NCBI GenBank assembly: GCA_938028835.1
Contig: CALIMJ010000022.1
Span: 49,758-113,757 of the forward strand
Direction of reading: 5' to 3'
DNA: 64,000 nucleotides
Origin: an uncultured bacterium
Lineage (GTDB): Bacteria; Sysuimicrobiota; Sysuimicrobiia; Sysuimicrobiales; Sysuimicrobiaceae
How positions within the stretch are numbered: position 1 is the stretch's first letter; each line of letters opens with the position of its first letter. The position numbers and the translations under genes were made by a program. This document shows, piece by piece, positions 35,217 to 43,374 of the stretch. The notes under the pieces were generated by a model. The model saw only the letters and a list, made by a program, of their open reading frames with translations, had not been told where the DNA came from and did no database searches.

Positions 35217-35233
35217 CTGCTCGGGCCGAGCAG
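35217..35233. terminator. hairpin between convergent genes
   Basis: CTGCTC-GGGCC-GAGCAG gives a 6-bp stem (fully palindromic over 17 nt) in the 114-bp gap between the DinB-like gene and the convergent small membrane-protein gene. No T-run. Confidence 0.4.
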
Positions 35234-35281
35234 CGCGGGGCACCGGCGGAAGGCACTGCAGGCCTCCTGCGCGGTCGGCCT

Positions 35282-35461
35282 TCAGGGCACGGTGTGGAAC
35301 AGGCCGGCCAGCGGAATGCCGAGCAGGGTGTACGCGGCACCCATGAAGGCGCCGGCCAGCAGACGGTCCTCTTCCGGTACCTGGAGCAGGTGCAGGGACA
35401 GGTGGGTGAGGGAGGAACTCCAGGCGACCAGCAGCGCCGCCGCGTACACCAGGGGGTGCAT
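35282..35461 (-). CDS. small two-helix membrane protein
   Basis: A 59-residue protein with two predicted membrane helices (MHPLVYAAALLVAWSSSL and GAYT-type LLGIPLAGLF) joined by an acidic loop (QVPEEDRL). ATG 35461 has GGAGGT 7 nt upstream, the best reason to believe it. The palindrome ATGCTAGCAT (35497-35506) lies in its upstream region. Function unknown. Confidence 0.5.
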   Translation of the reverse strand: MHPLVYAAALLVAWSSSLTHLSLHLLQVPEEDRLLAGAFMGAAYTLLGIPLAGLFHTVP

Positions 35462-35537
35462 CCGCAGACCTCCGGTTTCGGGTTCTATAGCACCGGATGC
35501 TAGCATAACCTGTGCCATCCGGTCCACCGGATCAAGG

Positions 35538-35576
35538 GAAAAAGAAAGCCGCCCGGGCCCGGCGGGCCCGGGCGGC
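35538..35576 (-). terminator. rho-independent terminator of the SPW-protein gene
   Basis: A perfect 13-bp stem (GCCGCCCGGGCCC, 35548-35560, with 35564-35576) closes a 3-nt loop. Read on the minus strand it is followed at once by TTTCTTTTTCCC. This is the clearest intrinsic terminator in the window, 16 bp after the stop of the minus-strand gene. Confidence 0.85.
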
Positions 35577-35591
35577 GAGTTCACGGCAGCC

Positions 35592-35942
35592 TCACTTGGT
35601 GGCGGCTTCCTTGGGCAGCACCCCAAAGGCCAGCCACGCGGCCAGCACCACCGCGATAGCGCCCCCGATGAGGGACGTCCACATAGCAGCGGGATCCTGC
35701 GTGAACAGGAGCACCCAGGGGCTGATGATGAACCAGATGCCCACCAGGCCGTTCACGTACTGGATCCACACCTTGCGGCGTGCGTCCTCGTTGCTGGCTG
35801 CCCACGCGCCGAGGATGAGGAGGATGAGACCGCCTACGATGCTGGTGCTCGTCCGCCCCGCGTCCGCGGAGTAGCCGAGCACGAAGGGCGACAGCACGAA
35901 CCAGACGCCCACCAGGGCGTTGACCCAGTTCGCCCACACCAT
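35592..35942 (-). CDS. SPW-repeat membrane protein
   Basis: A 116-residue protein with four predicted helices arranged as two SPW repeats: WVNALVGVWFVLSPFVLGY and YVNGLVGIWFIISPWVLLF. The Ser-Pro-Trp/Phe turn names the family. Function is unknown; relatives occur singly or fused to other domains. ATG 35942 follows AAAGGAGGTGAAG, an ideal ribosome site. It has its own promoter and terminator, so it is a monocistronic and probably well-expressed gene. Confidence 0.88.
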   Translation of the reverse strand: MVWANWVNALVGVWFVLSPFVLGYSADAGRTSTSIVGGLILLILGAWAASNEDARRKVWIQYVNGLVGIWFIISPWVLLFTQDPAAMWTSLIGGAIAVVLAAWLAFGVLPKEAATK

Positions 35943-35997
35943 CCGTCTTCACCTCCTTTCCGGGCCGGAGTGCGGGAGCCACCGCTCCCATATCCAC

Positions 35998-36025
35998 GCA
36001 ATAGCACGCGGGCAGGGATTGTCAA
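35998..36025 (-). promoter_or_regulatory. promoter of the SPW-protein gene
   Basis: On the minus strand a perfect TTGACA (36025-36020) is followed after 16 nt by TATTGC (36003-35998). The predicted start lies about 50 nt before the ATG. Confidence 0.65.
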
Positions 36026-36062
36026 GGGAATCGGTTTGACGCCGGGGCACCCGGGGATCGCG

Positions 36063-37292
36063 TCAGCCGGCCGAGGGCGGGCAAAACCGGGTGGCCACGT
36101 AGGACTCCAGGATGGCGCAGAACTCCCGTACGAGGCCTTCCCCTCGCAGGGTGGTGACCAGCCGGCCGTCCACGTACACAGGAGCCCGCGGCTCTTCGAA
36201 GGTGCCGGGCAGGCTGATGCCCACGTGCGCGTGGCGGCTCTCCCCGGGGCCGTTCACCACGCACCCCATCACCGCCACCCGGAGGGCCTCCACCCCGGGG
36301 TAACGGTCCTTCCACTCCGGCATCCGTGCGCGGATGTACTCCTGCACCTGCTGGGCCATCTCCTGGAAGAACGTACTGGTGGTCCGTCCGCAGCCGGGGC
36401 AGGCGCTCACCTGCGGGAAGAACGTGCGGATCTCCAGGCTCTGCAGGATCTGCTGGGCCACCCGCACCTCCTCGGTCCGGTCGCCTCCGGGCGGCGGGGT
36501 CAGGGACACCCGGATGGTGTCGCCGATGCCCTCGTGGAGGAGCACCGCCAGCGCCGCGGTGGACGCCACGACTCCCCGGGACCCCATGCCCGCTTCCGTC
36601 AGCCCCAGGTGCAGGGGGTAGTCGCACCGCTCCGCGAGCGCGCGGTAGACCTCGATGAGGTCGACGGGCTGGCTGGTCTTGGCGCTCAGGACGATGCGGT
36701 CGTGGGGGAGGCCGAAGGACTCCGCCAAGCGCGCGGACCTCAGGGCGCTCTCCACCATGGCCAGCCGCGTGACCGACCGGGCGTCCAGGGGCTCGGGCCG
36801 TCGGGCGTTGTCCTCCATGAGCTCGGTGAGCAGGGCGGGGTCCAGGGATCCCCAGTTGACCCCGATCCGGACGGGCTTGCCGTAACGCAGGGCCACCTCC
36901 ACGATGGCCCGGAAGTTCTCGTCGTGCCCTCGAGGGCCCACGTTGCCCGGGTTGATCCGGTACTTATCTAAAGCCTGAGCGCAGGCCGGGTAGCGGGTCA
37001 GCAGGAGGTGTCCGTTGTAGTGGAAGTCGCCCACCAGGGGGACCGTGACCCCTCCCGCCCGCAGGCGGTCTACGATGCGGGGTACCGCCCGGGCGGCGTC
37101 CTCGGTGTTCACGGTGATCCGCACCAGCTCGCTGCCGGCCTCCGCCAGCTGGCGGACCTGGCGTACGGTGGCCTCCACGTCCGCGGTGTCGGTGTTGGTC
37201 ATGGACTGCACCGCCACCGGGGCGCCTCCCCCCAACGTCACCGGTCCCACCGGGACGGCCACGGAACGACGGCGCCGTACGACCGCTTGCAT
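36063..37292 (-). CDS. ispG: 4-hydroxy-3-methylbut-2-en-1-yl diphosphate synthase
   Basis: Penultimate MEP-pathway enzyme; its [4Fe-4S] cluster drives reductive ring opening of MEcPP. The 409-residue product is the short bacterial form: TIM barrel ([34 protein letters not shown]) then the cluster domain with CPGCGRT and [13 protein letters not shown] 37292 is chosen over 37316 because GGAGG lies 8 nt upstream. A structured RNA and U-run lie in its 5' region. It completes, with ispE at 14.9 kb, the MEP genes visible here. Confidence 0.95.
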   Translation of the reverse strand: MQAVVRRRRSVAVPVGPVTLGGGAPVAVQSMTNTDTADVEATVRQVRQLAEAGSELVRITVNTEDAARAVPRIVDRLRAGGVTVPLVGDFHYNGHLLLTRYPACAQALDKYRINPGNVGPRGHDENFRAIVEVALRYGKPVRIGVNWGSLDPALLTELMEDNARRPEPLDARSVTRLAMVESALRSARLAESFGLPHDRIVLSAKTSQPVDLIEVYRALAERCDYPLHLGLTEAGMGSRGVVASTAALAVLLHEGIGDTIRVSLTPPPGGDRTEEVRVAQQILQSLEIRTFFPQVSACPGCGRTTSTFFQEMAQQVQEYIRARMPEWKDRYPGVEALRVAVMGCVVNGPGESRHAHVGISLPGTFEEPRAPVYVDGRLVTTLRGEGLVREFCAILESYVATRFCPPSAG

Positions 37293-37332
37293 CACTGCCG
37301 CCTCCGAGCATAGCACCGGGGTCTAAAGGGGG

Positions 37333-37425
37333 AAACAAAACGCCGGCGGACCGCCTGCCCCGAGTTAGGCCGGGTCACTCCTTTCGGAGCACCTCCTCCC
37401 ACCTCGGTGCCGCGCTTCCGCCGGC
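37333..37425 (-). ncRNA. structured RNA / possible attenuator leader upstream of ispG
   Basis: On the minus strand a 9-bp helix GCCGGCGGA (37425-37417) with TCCGCCGGC (37350-37342) encloses an inner helix CCGAG/CTCGG and a CUCC-GAAA-GGAG hairpin with a GNRA-type loop. The outer helix is followed by GTTTTGTTTC. A candidate promoter starts transcription right at the outer helix. It could be a small RNA of about 90 nt or a terminator-bearing leader of ispG. It matches no riboswitch class I know. Confidence 0.45.
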
Positions 37426-37431
37426 AAACCT

Positions 37432-37460
37432 ACGCTAGCACTTCTGCCCGCGCCTGACAA
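37432..37460 (-). promoter_or_regulatory. candidate promoter for the ispG leader RNA
   Basis: Minus strand TTGTCA (37460-37455), 17-nt spacer, TAGCGT (37437-37432). The -35 is good, the -10 weak. The predicted start (about 37425) coincides with the first base of the long helix. Confidence 0.4.
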
Positions 37461-37576
37461 TCCGGAAAGTGCGTGCGGTAAACGTTGCCTTCCATAGCGC
37501 GGCTAGGCCGGGTGTAGCGGTTCCGTAGTACAGGCGCACCAGGTATCCTGAACCTGAAGCACACACGGAGGCGGCC

Positions 37577-38707
37577 ATGGCGCGCATCGTGGTCCTCGGG
37601 GGCGGGTTCGGGGGGCTGGCGGCTGCGGAGGCCCTCAGCCCGGCGGCGCGGGCGGGGCACGAGGTGGTGGTGGTGGAGCCGCGCCAGACCTTCTTCCTGG
37701 GCTTACGCAAGCTCTGGGTCCTGGCGGGTACTGCGGACCTGGCGTCCGGAAGTCGGTCCCTGCAGGGGGTGAGCCGGCACGGGGCGCACTGGCTGGCGGA
37801 CGAAGTGGTGGCCATCCACCCGGCCACTCGTCGGATTCGCACCCACACCACGGACCTCGGGTATGACTACCTGATCGTCGCCCTGGGCGCGCAGCCCCGG
37901 CCGGAGTTGGTGCCCGGCGCTGAGGCGGCCATCAACCTGTACGACGCCCAGGAGGTGGCGCGGAGGGCACCCGAGGTCCAGGACTTCCGGGGCGGTCGGG
38001 TGGCGGTGGGGATCCTGGGCCTGCCGTACAAATGCCCCCCGGCCCCGTACGAGGCCGCCATGCTGCTGGACGACCTGTTCCGCCGACGTGGGGTGAGGGA
38101 TCGGGTGGAGCTGGTGACCTTCACGCCCCAGCCGAGCTCCCTACCTGCGGCAGGCCCGGCGGGATGCGCGGCGGTGGAGGCCCAGCTGGCCGCCAGGGGG
38201 ATCCGGTTCGAGCCAAACCGGAAGACGGTGCGGGTCGAGCCGGGCCGGGTGGTGTTCGAATCAGGCGAGCTGAGCTGGGACCTGCTGCTGGCCGTCCCGC
38301 CGCACCGGGCCCCTCGGGTGGTGGTGGAAAGCGGCCTGGCGCAAGGCGACTGGATCCGGCCGGACCCTCAGACCTTGCGGACCCAACACGAGCGGGTTTT
38401 CGCGGTGGGCGACGTGGTGGAGATCCCCATGGCCAACGGGATGCCGCTACCGAAGGCAGGGGTGTTCGCGGAGGCGCAGGCCCGGGTGGCGGCTTCGTGG
38501 ATCCTGCACGAGCTGGGGCTGGGCCAGCCCGTGACGTTCGACGGGTACGGGTACTGCTTCATCGAGGTGGGGGGGCAGAAGGCCGCGAAGGTAGCAGGGC
38601 GCTTCCTGGAGCGACCGGGTCCCCAGGTGGAGGTGTCGGAGCCCACTCACGACGCGTGGCGGGAGAAACGCGCGTTCGAGCGGCAGCGGCTGGAAGCGTG
38701 GCTGTGA
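37577..38707 (+). CDS. SQR-like FAD/NAD-dependent oxidoreductase
   Basis: A 376-residue two-dinucleotide-binding flavoprotein. FAD motif VVLGGGFGGLAAAEAL starts at residue 5, VALGAQPRPE follows, and FAVGDVVEIP is the second FAD motif. Cys153 in YKCPPAPYE and a late cysteine in GYCFIEVGG match the cysteines of sulfide:quinone oxidoreductase/flavocytochrome c-type enzymes. Sulfide or another sulfur donor is therefore possible, but type II NADH dehydrogenase relatives cannot be excluded. ATG 37577 follows GGAGGCGGCC. First gene of a three-gene coupled operon. Confidence 0.75.
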   Translation: MARIVVLGGGFGGLAAAEALSPAARAGHEVVVVEPRQTFFLGLRKLWVLAGTADLASGSRSLQGVSRHGAHWLADEVVAIHPATRRIRTHTTDLGYDYLIVALGAQPRPELVPGAEAAINLYDAQEVARRAPEVQDFRGGRVAVGILGLPYKCPPAPYEAAMLLDDLFRRRGVRDRVELVTFTPQPSSLPAAGPAGCAAVEAQLAARGIRFEPNRKTVRVEPGRVVFESGELSWDLLLAVPPHRAPRVVVESGLAQGDWIRPDPQTLRTQHERVFAVGDVVEIPMANGMPLPKAGVFAEAQARVAASWILHELGLGQPVTFDGYGYCFIEVGGQKAAKVAGRFLERPGPQVEVSEPTHDAWREKRAFERQRLEAWL

Positions 38708-39369
38708 ACCGGCGGGCCTGCGCCCTGTTCTGGTCCGGAGGGAAGGACTCCGCGCTGGCGCTGCACCGTCTCGTGGCGGAGGGCGTGCGCGTAGCGTGTC
38801 TGGTGAACCTGTTCGAGGGGTCTTCTGGCCGCGTGCGCTTCCACGGGGTGCGGGCGGAGCTGCTGCGGGCTCAGGCCCGGAGTTTGGGCGTAGAACTGCT
38901 CCAGCGGCCGGTGGACGCGGAGGGGTTTGAGGCGACGTTCGTGCGGGTCCTGGGGGAGCTCCGGGAGCGAGGTTGCGGTGGAGCGGCGTTCGGCAACGTG
39001 CACCTGCAGGACGTGCGGGAGTGGTACGAAGTCCGGGTGCGCGCCGCGGGGTTCGACCACGTAGACCCTCTGTGGGGGAGGGCCCCTGAGGGACTCGTGA
39101 GGGAGTTCGTGGCGCTCGGCTACCGGGCGGTGGTGACCTCCGTGTACCTGAGCTCCGGAAGGACGGAGTGGCTGGGCGCGCAGGTGGACTCCGACTTCCT
39201 CCAGGCCGTACAGGCGGCGGGCGCGGACCCGTGCGGGGAGTTTGGGGAGTATCACACGTTCGTGTTCGACGGACCTATGTTCACGCGGACCGTGGGTTTC
39301 CGGGTAGGCGAGCAGCTGGAGCGGGACGGCCATCGCTTCCTGGACCTTCTACCGGAGGTGGGGACGTGA
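38704..39369 (+). CDS. PP-loop ATP pyrophosphatase (Dph6/MJ0570 family)
   Basis: A 221-residue adenine-nucleotide alpha-hydrolase. The PP-loop SGGKDSALAL lies near the N-terminus and GEFGEYHTFVFDGP near the C-terminus; both are signatures of the diphthine-ammonia ligase/MJ0570 group. Bacteria have no diphthamide, so another ATP-dependent amidation or thiolation is expected. GTG overlaps the preceding stop by 4 bp. Coupled with a flavoprotein and a thioesterase, function unclear. Confidence 0.8.
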   Translation: MNRRACALFWSGGKDSALALHRLVAEGVRVACLVNLFEGSSGRVRFHGVRAELLRAQARSLGVELLQRPVDAEGFEATFVRVLGELRERGCGGAAFGNVHLQDVREWYEVRVRAAGFDHVDPLWGRAPEGLVREFVALGYRAVVTSVYLSSGRTEWLGAQVDSDFLQAVQAAGADPCGEFGEYHTFVFDGPMFTRTVGFRVGEQLERDGHRFLDLLPEVGT

Positions 39370-39761
39370 GGCCGGGGCTGGCACCAGGGGCCACCGGGCA
39401 CCTGGAGGTGGTGGTGGACGACTCCATGCTGGCCCGCTTCGACACGCTCGGCTTGGTGCACCCCGTGTACGCCACCTGGGCGGTGGTGAAGCACATGGAG
39501 GAAGCCAGCCGTCGGCTCGTCCTCCCGTACCTGGAGCCCCACGAGGACGCGGTGGGGTACTCGGTGGAGGTGGTGCACCTGGCACCCACCCCGGTGGGGA
39601 AACGCGTCCGGGTGTGCGCCACTTTGGAGGCGGTGGAGGACCGGCGGGTGCGCTGCCGGGTGGAGGCTTTCAGCGAGCGGGGGAAGGTGGCGGAGGGCGT
39701 GCACGTGCAGGTGCTGGTCCCCCGAGACTGGTGGGCGGAACGGGCGAGGCCGGGCCGGTGA
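39366..39761 (+). CDS. hotdog-fold thioesterase (FlK-like)
   Basis: A 131-residue single hotdog domain. HPVYATWAVVKHMEEAS provides the Thr/Glu region and VVHLAPTPVGKRVRV the His-containing motif of fluoroacetyl-CoA thioesterase FlK-like enzymes. It is expected to hydrolyse a short acyl-CoA; most relatives are not fluoroacetate-specific. GTG 39366 has GGAGG at 7 nt and overlaps the PP-loop stop by 4 bp. It converges on livF with a 4-bp gap. Confidence 0.8.
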   Translation: MRPGLAPGATGHLEVVVDDSMLARFDTLGLVHPVYATWAVVKHMEEASRRLVLPYLEPHEDAVGYSVEVVHLAPTPVGKRVRVCATLEAVEDRRVRCRVEAFSERGKVAEGVHVQVLVPRDWWAERARPGR

Positions 39762-39765
39762 CCTC

Positions 39766-40482
39766 CTACCCGCCCCCCAGGTACGCGGCCTGGACTTCAG
39801 GCTTTGCGAGCAGCTCCGGGCCGGAGCCCCGCAGGGTGATGGTGCCCGTCTCCATCACGTAGGCCACGTCCGCCACCCGCAGGGCTTGGTGGGCGTTCTG
39901 CTCCACCAGCAGCACCGTGTAGCCTTCCTCCCGCAGCCGGCGGATCACGCGGAACAGCTCGCGGACCAGCAGGGGGGCCAGTCCCAGGGACGGCTCGTCC
40001 AGCAGCAGCACCTGCGGCCGGGCCATGAGAGCCCGGCCGATGGCCAGCATTTGCTGCTCGCCACCGGAAAGGGTGGCCGCCACCTGCCGGCGACGCTCCC
40101 GCAGCCGGGGGAACAGTTCGTACACCCGCTCCAGGTCCTCCTCCACCGCGCGCCGCCGCTCGCGGCGCAGCCGCAGGTACGCGCCCAGGAGCAGGTTGTC
40201 CTCCACGCGCATGGAGCCGAACAGCTGCCTGCGCTCCGGCACGTGCGCCACCCCGGCGGCCACCACCCGCTCCGGAGGCCAGCCCGTGATGTCCTGGCCG
40301 TTCAGGCGGAGCCGCCCCGACCGCGGGGGGATGAGGCCCGAGATCACCCGCAGCAAGGTAGTCTTGCCCGCGCCGTTGGCCCCGATCACAGTGGCTACCT
40401 TACCCGCGGGCACCTCGAGGGACACGTCCCGGATCGCCACCAGCCGGCCGTAGCCCGCGCTCACCCCCGCGAGTTCAAGCAT
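39766..40482 (-). CDS. livF: branched-chain-type ABC importer ATPase LivF
   Basis: Second ATPase of a LIV/HAAT importer, 238 residues. Walker A GANGAGKTT, signature LSGGEQQ, Walker B LLLDEPSLGLAP and H-loop VEQNAHQAL are all intact; SLGLAP is the LivF hallmark. ATG 40482 is in the overlap with the livG stop; a GTG at 40488 is possible. Last gene of the livKHMGF operon. Confidence 0.95.
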   Translation of the reverse strand: MLELAGVSAGYGRLVAIRDVSLEVPAGKVATVIGANGAGKTTLLRVISGLIPPRSGRLRLNGQDITGWPPERVVAAGVAHVPERRQLFGSMRVEDNLLLGAYLRLRRERRRAVEEDLERVYELFPRLRERRRQVAATLSGGEQQMLAIGRALMARPQVLLLDEPSLGLAPLLVRELFRVIRRLREEGYTVLLVEQNAHQALRVADVAYVMETGTITLRGSGPELLAKPEVQAAYLGGG

Positions 40483-41251
40483 CGTCACCCTCTCCAAGGT
40501 AGGCGGCCACCACCCGCGGGTCGCGCTGGACCTGCTGGGGAGGGCCCTCACACAGCAGTGACCCGTGGTCCAGCACGGCCACCTCGTCCGCGAGCCCCAT
40601 GACCATGGTCATGTCGTGCTCCACCAGGAACACCGTGATGCCCTCATCCCGAAGGCCGCGCACCAGCTGGCTCATGGCCTGCTTCTCGGTAGGGTTGAGC
40701 CCGGAGCCGGGCTCGTCCAGCAGCAGCAGCTTCGGCCGCACCGCCAGCGCCCGCGCGAGCTCCACGCGCCGCAGCAGGCCGAAGGGGAGGGTCTCCACGG
40801 GCACCTCCGCCCAGGGGAGGAGGTCCAGCCGATCCAGCAGCGCTTCCGCCTCTTCCCGCAGCCGCCGCTCCGTCCGCCGCAGCCGCACGGTCTGCAGCGC
40901 GCAGGCCGCCAACCCTGCCCGGGCCTGGCGGTGCAGGCCCACCAGCACGTGCTCCAGGACCGTCATCCCGGGGAAGACCTGCACGTTCTGGAACGTCCGT
41001 GCGATACCCAGCTCCGCCGCGCGGTGAGGCGGTAGCCCCACCAAGGACCGGCCGCAGAACACGATGTCGCCCGCACTGGGCGCGAGGCAGCACGCGATGA
41101 GGTTGAACAGGGTAGTCTTGCCCGCGCCGTTGGGCCCGATGAGCCCCTTGATCTGGCCGGGCCGCACCTCCAGGGACACTTCCGAGAGCGCCACCAGACC
41201 GTCGAAAGCCTTGGTCACCCGCTCCACGCGCAGGAGGCTGTCCCGGCTCAT
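40475..41251 (-). CDS. livG: branched-chain-type ABC importer ATPase LivG
   Basis: First ATPase of the importer, 258 residues. Walker A GPNGAGKTTLFN, a family-typical IARTFQNVQVF Q-loop region, Walker B LLLDEPGSGLNP and H-loop VEHDMTMVM are present. The signature reads LPFGLLRR, the usual relaxed form of LivG (LPYGxQR). ATG 41251 overlaps the livM stop (ATGA); GTG 41263 is less likely. Confidence 0.95.
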   Translation of the reverse strand: MSRDSLLRVERVTKAFDGLVALSEVSLEVRPGQIKGLIGPNGAGKTTLFNLIACCLAPSAGDIVFCGRSLVGLPPHRAAELGIARTFQNVQVFPGMTVLEHVLVGLHRQARAGLAACALQTVRLRRTERRLREEAEALLDRLDLLPWAEVPVETLPFGLLRRVELARALAVRPKLLLLDEPGSGLNPTEKQAMSQLVRGLRDEGITVFLVEHDMTMVMGLADEVAVLDHGSLLCEGPPQQVQRDPRVVAAYLGEGDDA

Positions 41252-42303
41252 CGGCTCGCCCACACGGCCCCTTGGACCCGGCGGGAACTCACCAGCCCTG
41301 CAGGCCAGAACATCATGATCACCACCAGCATCAGCCCGAACACCACGGGCTCCAGCTCCCCCGACACCGCGGGCACGAACCCCAGGACGTGGGTGCGCAG
41401 CAACTGCTCCAGCAACAGCACCGCCAGGGCTCCCAGAGGCGCGCCCCAGATGCTGCTCATGCCGCCCACCGCGGACATCACCACCAGCTCCAGGGACGGG
41501 ACGAACCCGAAGGTGTCGGGGACCACCGCGGCCTGGAAGTGCGCGTACAGGCTTCCGGCCACCGATGCCAGGGCGGCGCTCAGGGCGAAAATCTGGGCCT
41601 TCAGGCGCCCCACGTCGACGCCCACGCTCTCCGCGGCCAGCTCACTGCCGTGCAGGGCCCGCAGGGCACGTCCGGCGGGTGAGTGCACCACGTTCAAGCC
41701 CAGGGCCATAGCGCCCAGGGCCGCCGCCCACACCACGAAGTAGTACACCTGCACGGGCCACAGCTCCGCCCCGCCCACCCGAAGGCGCGGGACGCCCACG
41801 ATCCCGTCGAACCCGCCCGTCAGGTTCAGGTGCGGCAGGCCCAGGTTCTCCCGCAGCACGATGTAGACGATGATCCCCAGCCCCAGGGTGGCCATGGCCA
41901 GGTAGTGCCCCCGCAGCCGGAGGATCACCCACCCGACCCCCAGGGCGAAGGCTCCCACGGCCACCGCAGCCAGCAGCATCACCAGCCACGGCCACCACCA
42001 TGCCCCCGCCACCGACGGCGGGATCCCGAGGGCCTGTGCGCGAACGGTGAAGATGGCGGAGGCGAACGCACCCAGCCCGTAGAAGGCCGCCTGGCCGAGG
42101 GAAGCCTGCCCCGCGTAGCCCATGAGGAGGTTCAGACCCACCAGCACCACGGTGAACAGCCCGGCCCGGATCAGCAGGTCGGCGCTCACCAGGCCCCGGG
42201 TGAGGCGGGCTACCGTACCGGGCCACGCCAGCTCCACCCCACCCACCGCGGCCACCGCCGCGGCCGCCAGGAACCACGTCCTGCCCCACGCCCGCGCCAT
42301 CAT
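41248..42303 (-). CDS. livM: branched-chain-type ABC importer permease LivM
   Basis: Inner-membrane permease of 351 residues with eight to ten predicted helices. The family motifs NLLMGYAGQASLGQAAFYG and GHYLAMATLGLG and the EAA-like SPAGRALRALHGSELAAESVG are present. The start is an ATGATG overlapping the livH stop. Substrates of this family include branched-chain and other amino acids, urea and aromatic acids. Confidence 0.95.
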   Translation of the reverse strand: MMARAWGRTWFLAAAAVAAVGGVELAWPGTVARLTRGLVSADLLIRAGLFTVVLVGLNLLMGYAGQASLGQAAFYGLGAFASAIFTVRAQALGIPPSVAGAWWWPWLVMLLAAVAVGAFALGVGWVILRLRGHYLAMATLGLGIIVYIVLRENLGLPHLNLTGGFDGIVGVPRLRVGGAELWPVQVYYFVVWAAALGAMALGLNVVHSPAGRALRALHGSELAAESVGVDVGRLKAQIFALSAALASVAGSLYAHFQAAVVPDTFGFVPSLELVVMSAVGGMSSIWGAPLGALAVLLLEQLLRTHVLGFVPAVSGELEPVVFGLMLVVIMMFWPAGLVSSRRVQGAVWASR

Positions 42304-43367
42304 TCGTGGCCGCCCTCCAGCCAGCCCTGTGGGCGGGCCAGCAACAGCAGGATCAGCATGACGAAGGCGAACAGGTCCTTGAATCCCGCTACCGTCACCC
42401 CTGCCCACAGGCTTTCCAGTACGCCCAGCACGAGCCCGCCGGCGACCGCTCCGGGCAGGCTCACCAGCCCGCCCGCGATGGCCGCTACGAAGCCCTTCAG
42501 GCCCAGGTCCAGCCCCATATCGTAGGTGGGCCGCGTGCTGGGTGCCAGGACGACCCCACCCACTGCGCCCAGCACGCCCGCCAGGGCAAAGGCGAGGGTG
42601 GCCATGCGATCCACGCGGATGCCCATCAGCCGTGCCGCGGTCCGGTTCACCGCGCACGCGCGCATAGCTTTCCCCACGACGGTGTGCTCGAAGAACAGAA
42701 CCAGGCCGACCACCGTCAGCAGGCCCACGCCCCACACCCACAGGCTCTGGGCCTGCAGGGTCACACCACCCACTTCCACGAACCGGTCCGCCATCTGCAA
42801 GGTGCTGAAGGCGGGCATCACGTACGGCCTGGGTCCCCACACCCGCAGGGCCACACCCTGGAGGGTGATGTAGACGCCCACCGTGATGATGATCCGCGTG
42901 AGGGGGGACGCGGCGCGGGCGGGGTGGAGGGTGAGCCGGTGTACCGCGGTGGCCACCAGGGCCGTGGCGAGAACCGCGGCCAGGGCCGCGGCCGCCAGAG
43001 CCAGCCCGCCGCTCCCACCCAGGGCGCGGAAGAAGGTGATGGCCAGCATGGGGCCCAGCATCACGAACGCGCCCTGCGCGAAGTTGATGACCCCGGTGAC
43101 GCGGTAGACCACCACGAACCCCACCGCCACCAGGGCGTACACCGAACCCGTAACGGTCCCGTCTACCAGCAGCTGCAGGTACTCCGGCAGACCGTAGCCC
43201 AGGCGCCGGCCCAACGCCCAGAACACCAGGAGGAGGGCGCACCCGACCCCCAGCAGCACCCGGGAGGACGGTCGTCGGGCCGCGGGAGCCCCGGCCGCGG
43301 GCCCCCGCGGCCCCGGCACCGTTCGGGCGGGCAGTTCCGTGGTGGCGGGTTCGGCCACGGACCTCAC
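42300..43367 (-). CDS. livH: branched-chain-type ABC importer permease LivH
   Basis: Permease partner of 355 residues. GTVTGSVYALVAVGFVVVYRVTGVINFAQGAF-type start of the membrane domain and the loop GKAMRACAVNRTAARLMGI are diagnostic. It has an N-terminal cytoplasmic extension of about 35 Pro/Ala/Arg-rich residues. GTG 43367 is used; a GTG at 43358 would shorten the extension by three residues. Spaced 7 bp after the livK stop. Confidence 0.93.
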   Translation of the reverse strand: MRSVAEPATTELPARTVPGPRGPAAGAPAARRPSSRVLLGVGCALLLVFWALGRRLGYGLPEYLQLLVDGTVTGSVYALVAVGFVVVYRVTGVINFAQGAFVMLGPMLAITFFRALGGSGGLALAAAALAAVLATALVATAVHRLTLHPARAASPLTRIIITVGVYITLQGVALRVWGPRPYVMPAFSTLQMADRFVEVGGVTLQAQSLWVWGVGLLTVVGLVLFFEHTVVGKAMRACAVNRTAARLMGIRVDRMATLAFALAGVLGAVGGVVLAPSTRPTYDMGLDLGLKGFVAAIAGGLVSLPGAVAGGLVLGVLESLWAGVTVAGFKDLFAFVMLILLLLARPQGWLEGGHE

Positions 43368-43374
43368 CGCGGCG

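Noticed and set aside
37402..37416. T-box-like sequence (CGGTGCCGCG) on the plus strand
   Set aside because: It differs from the T-box core TGGNACCGCG at key bases, has no specifier stem and precedes no aminoacyl-tRNA synthetase or amino-acid gene.
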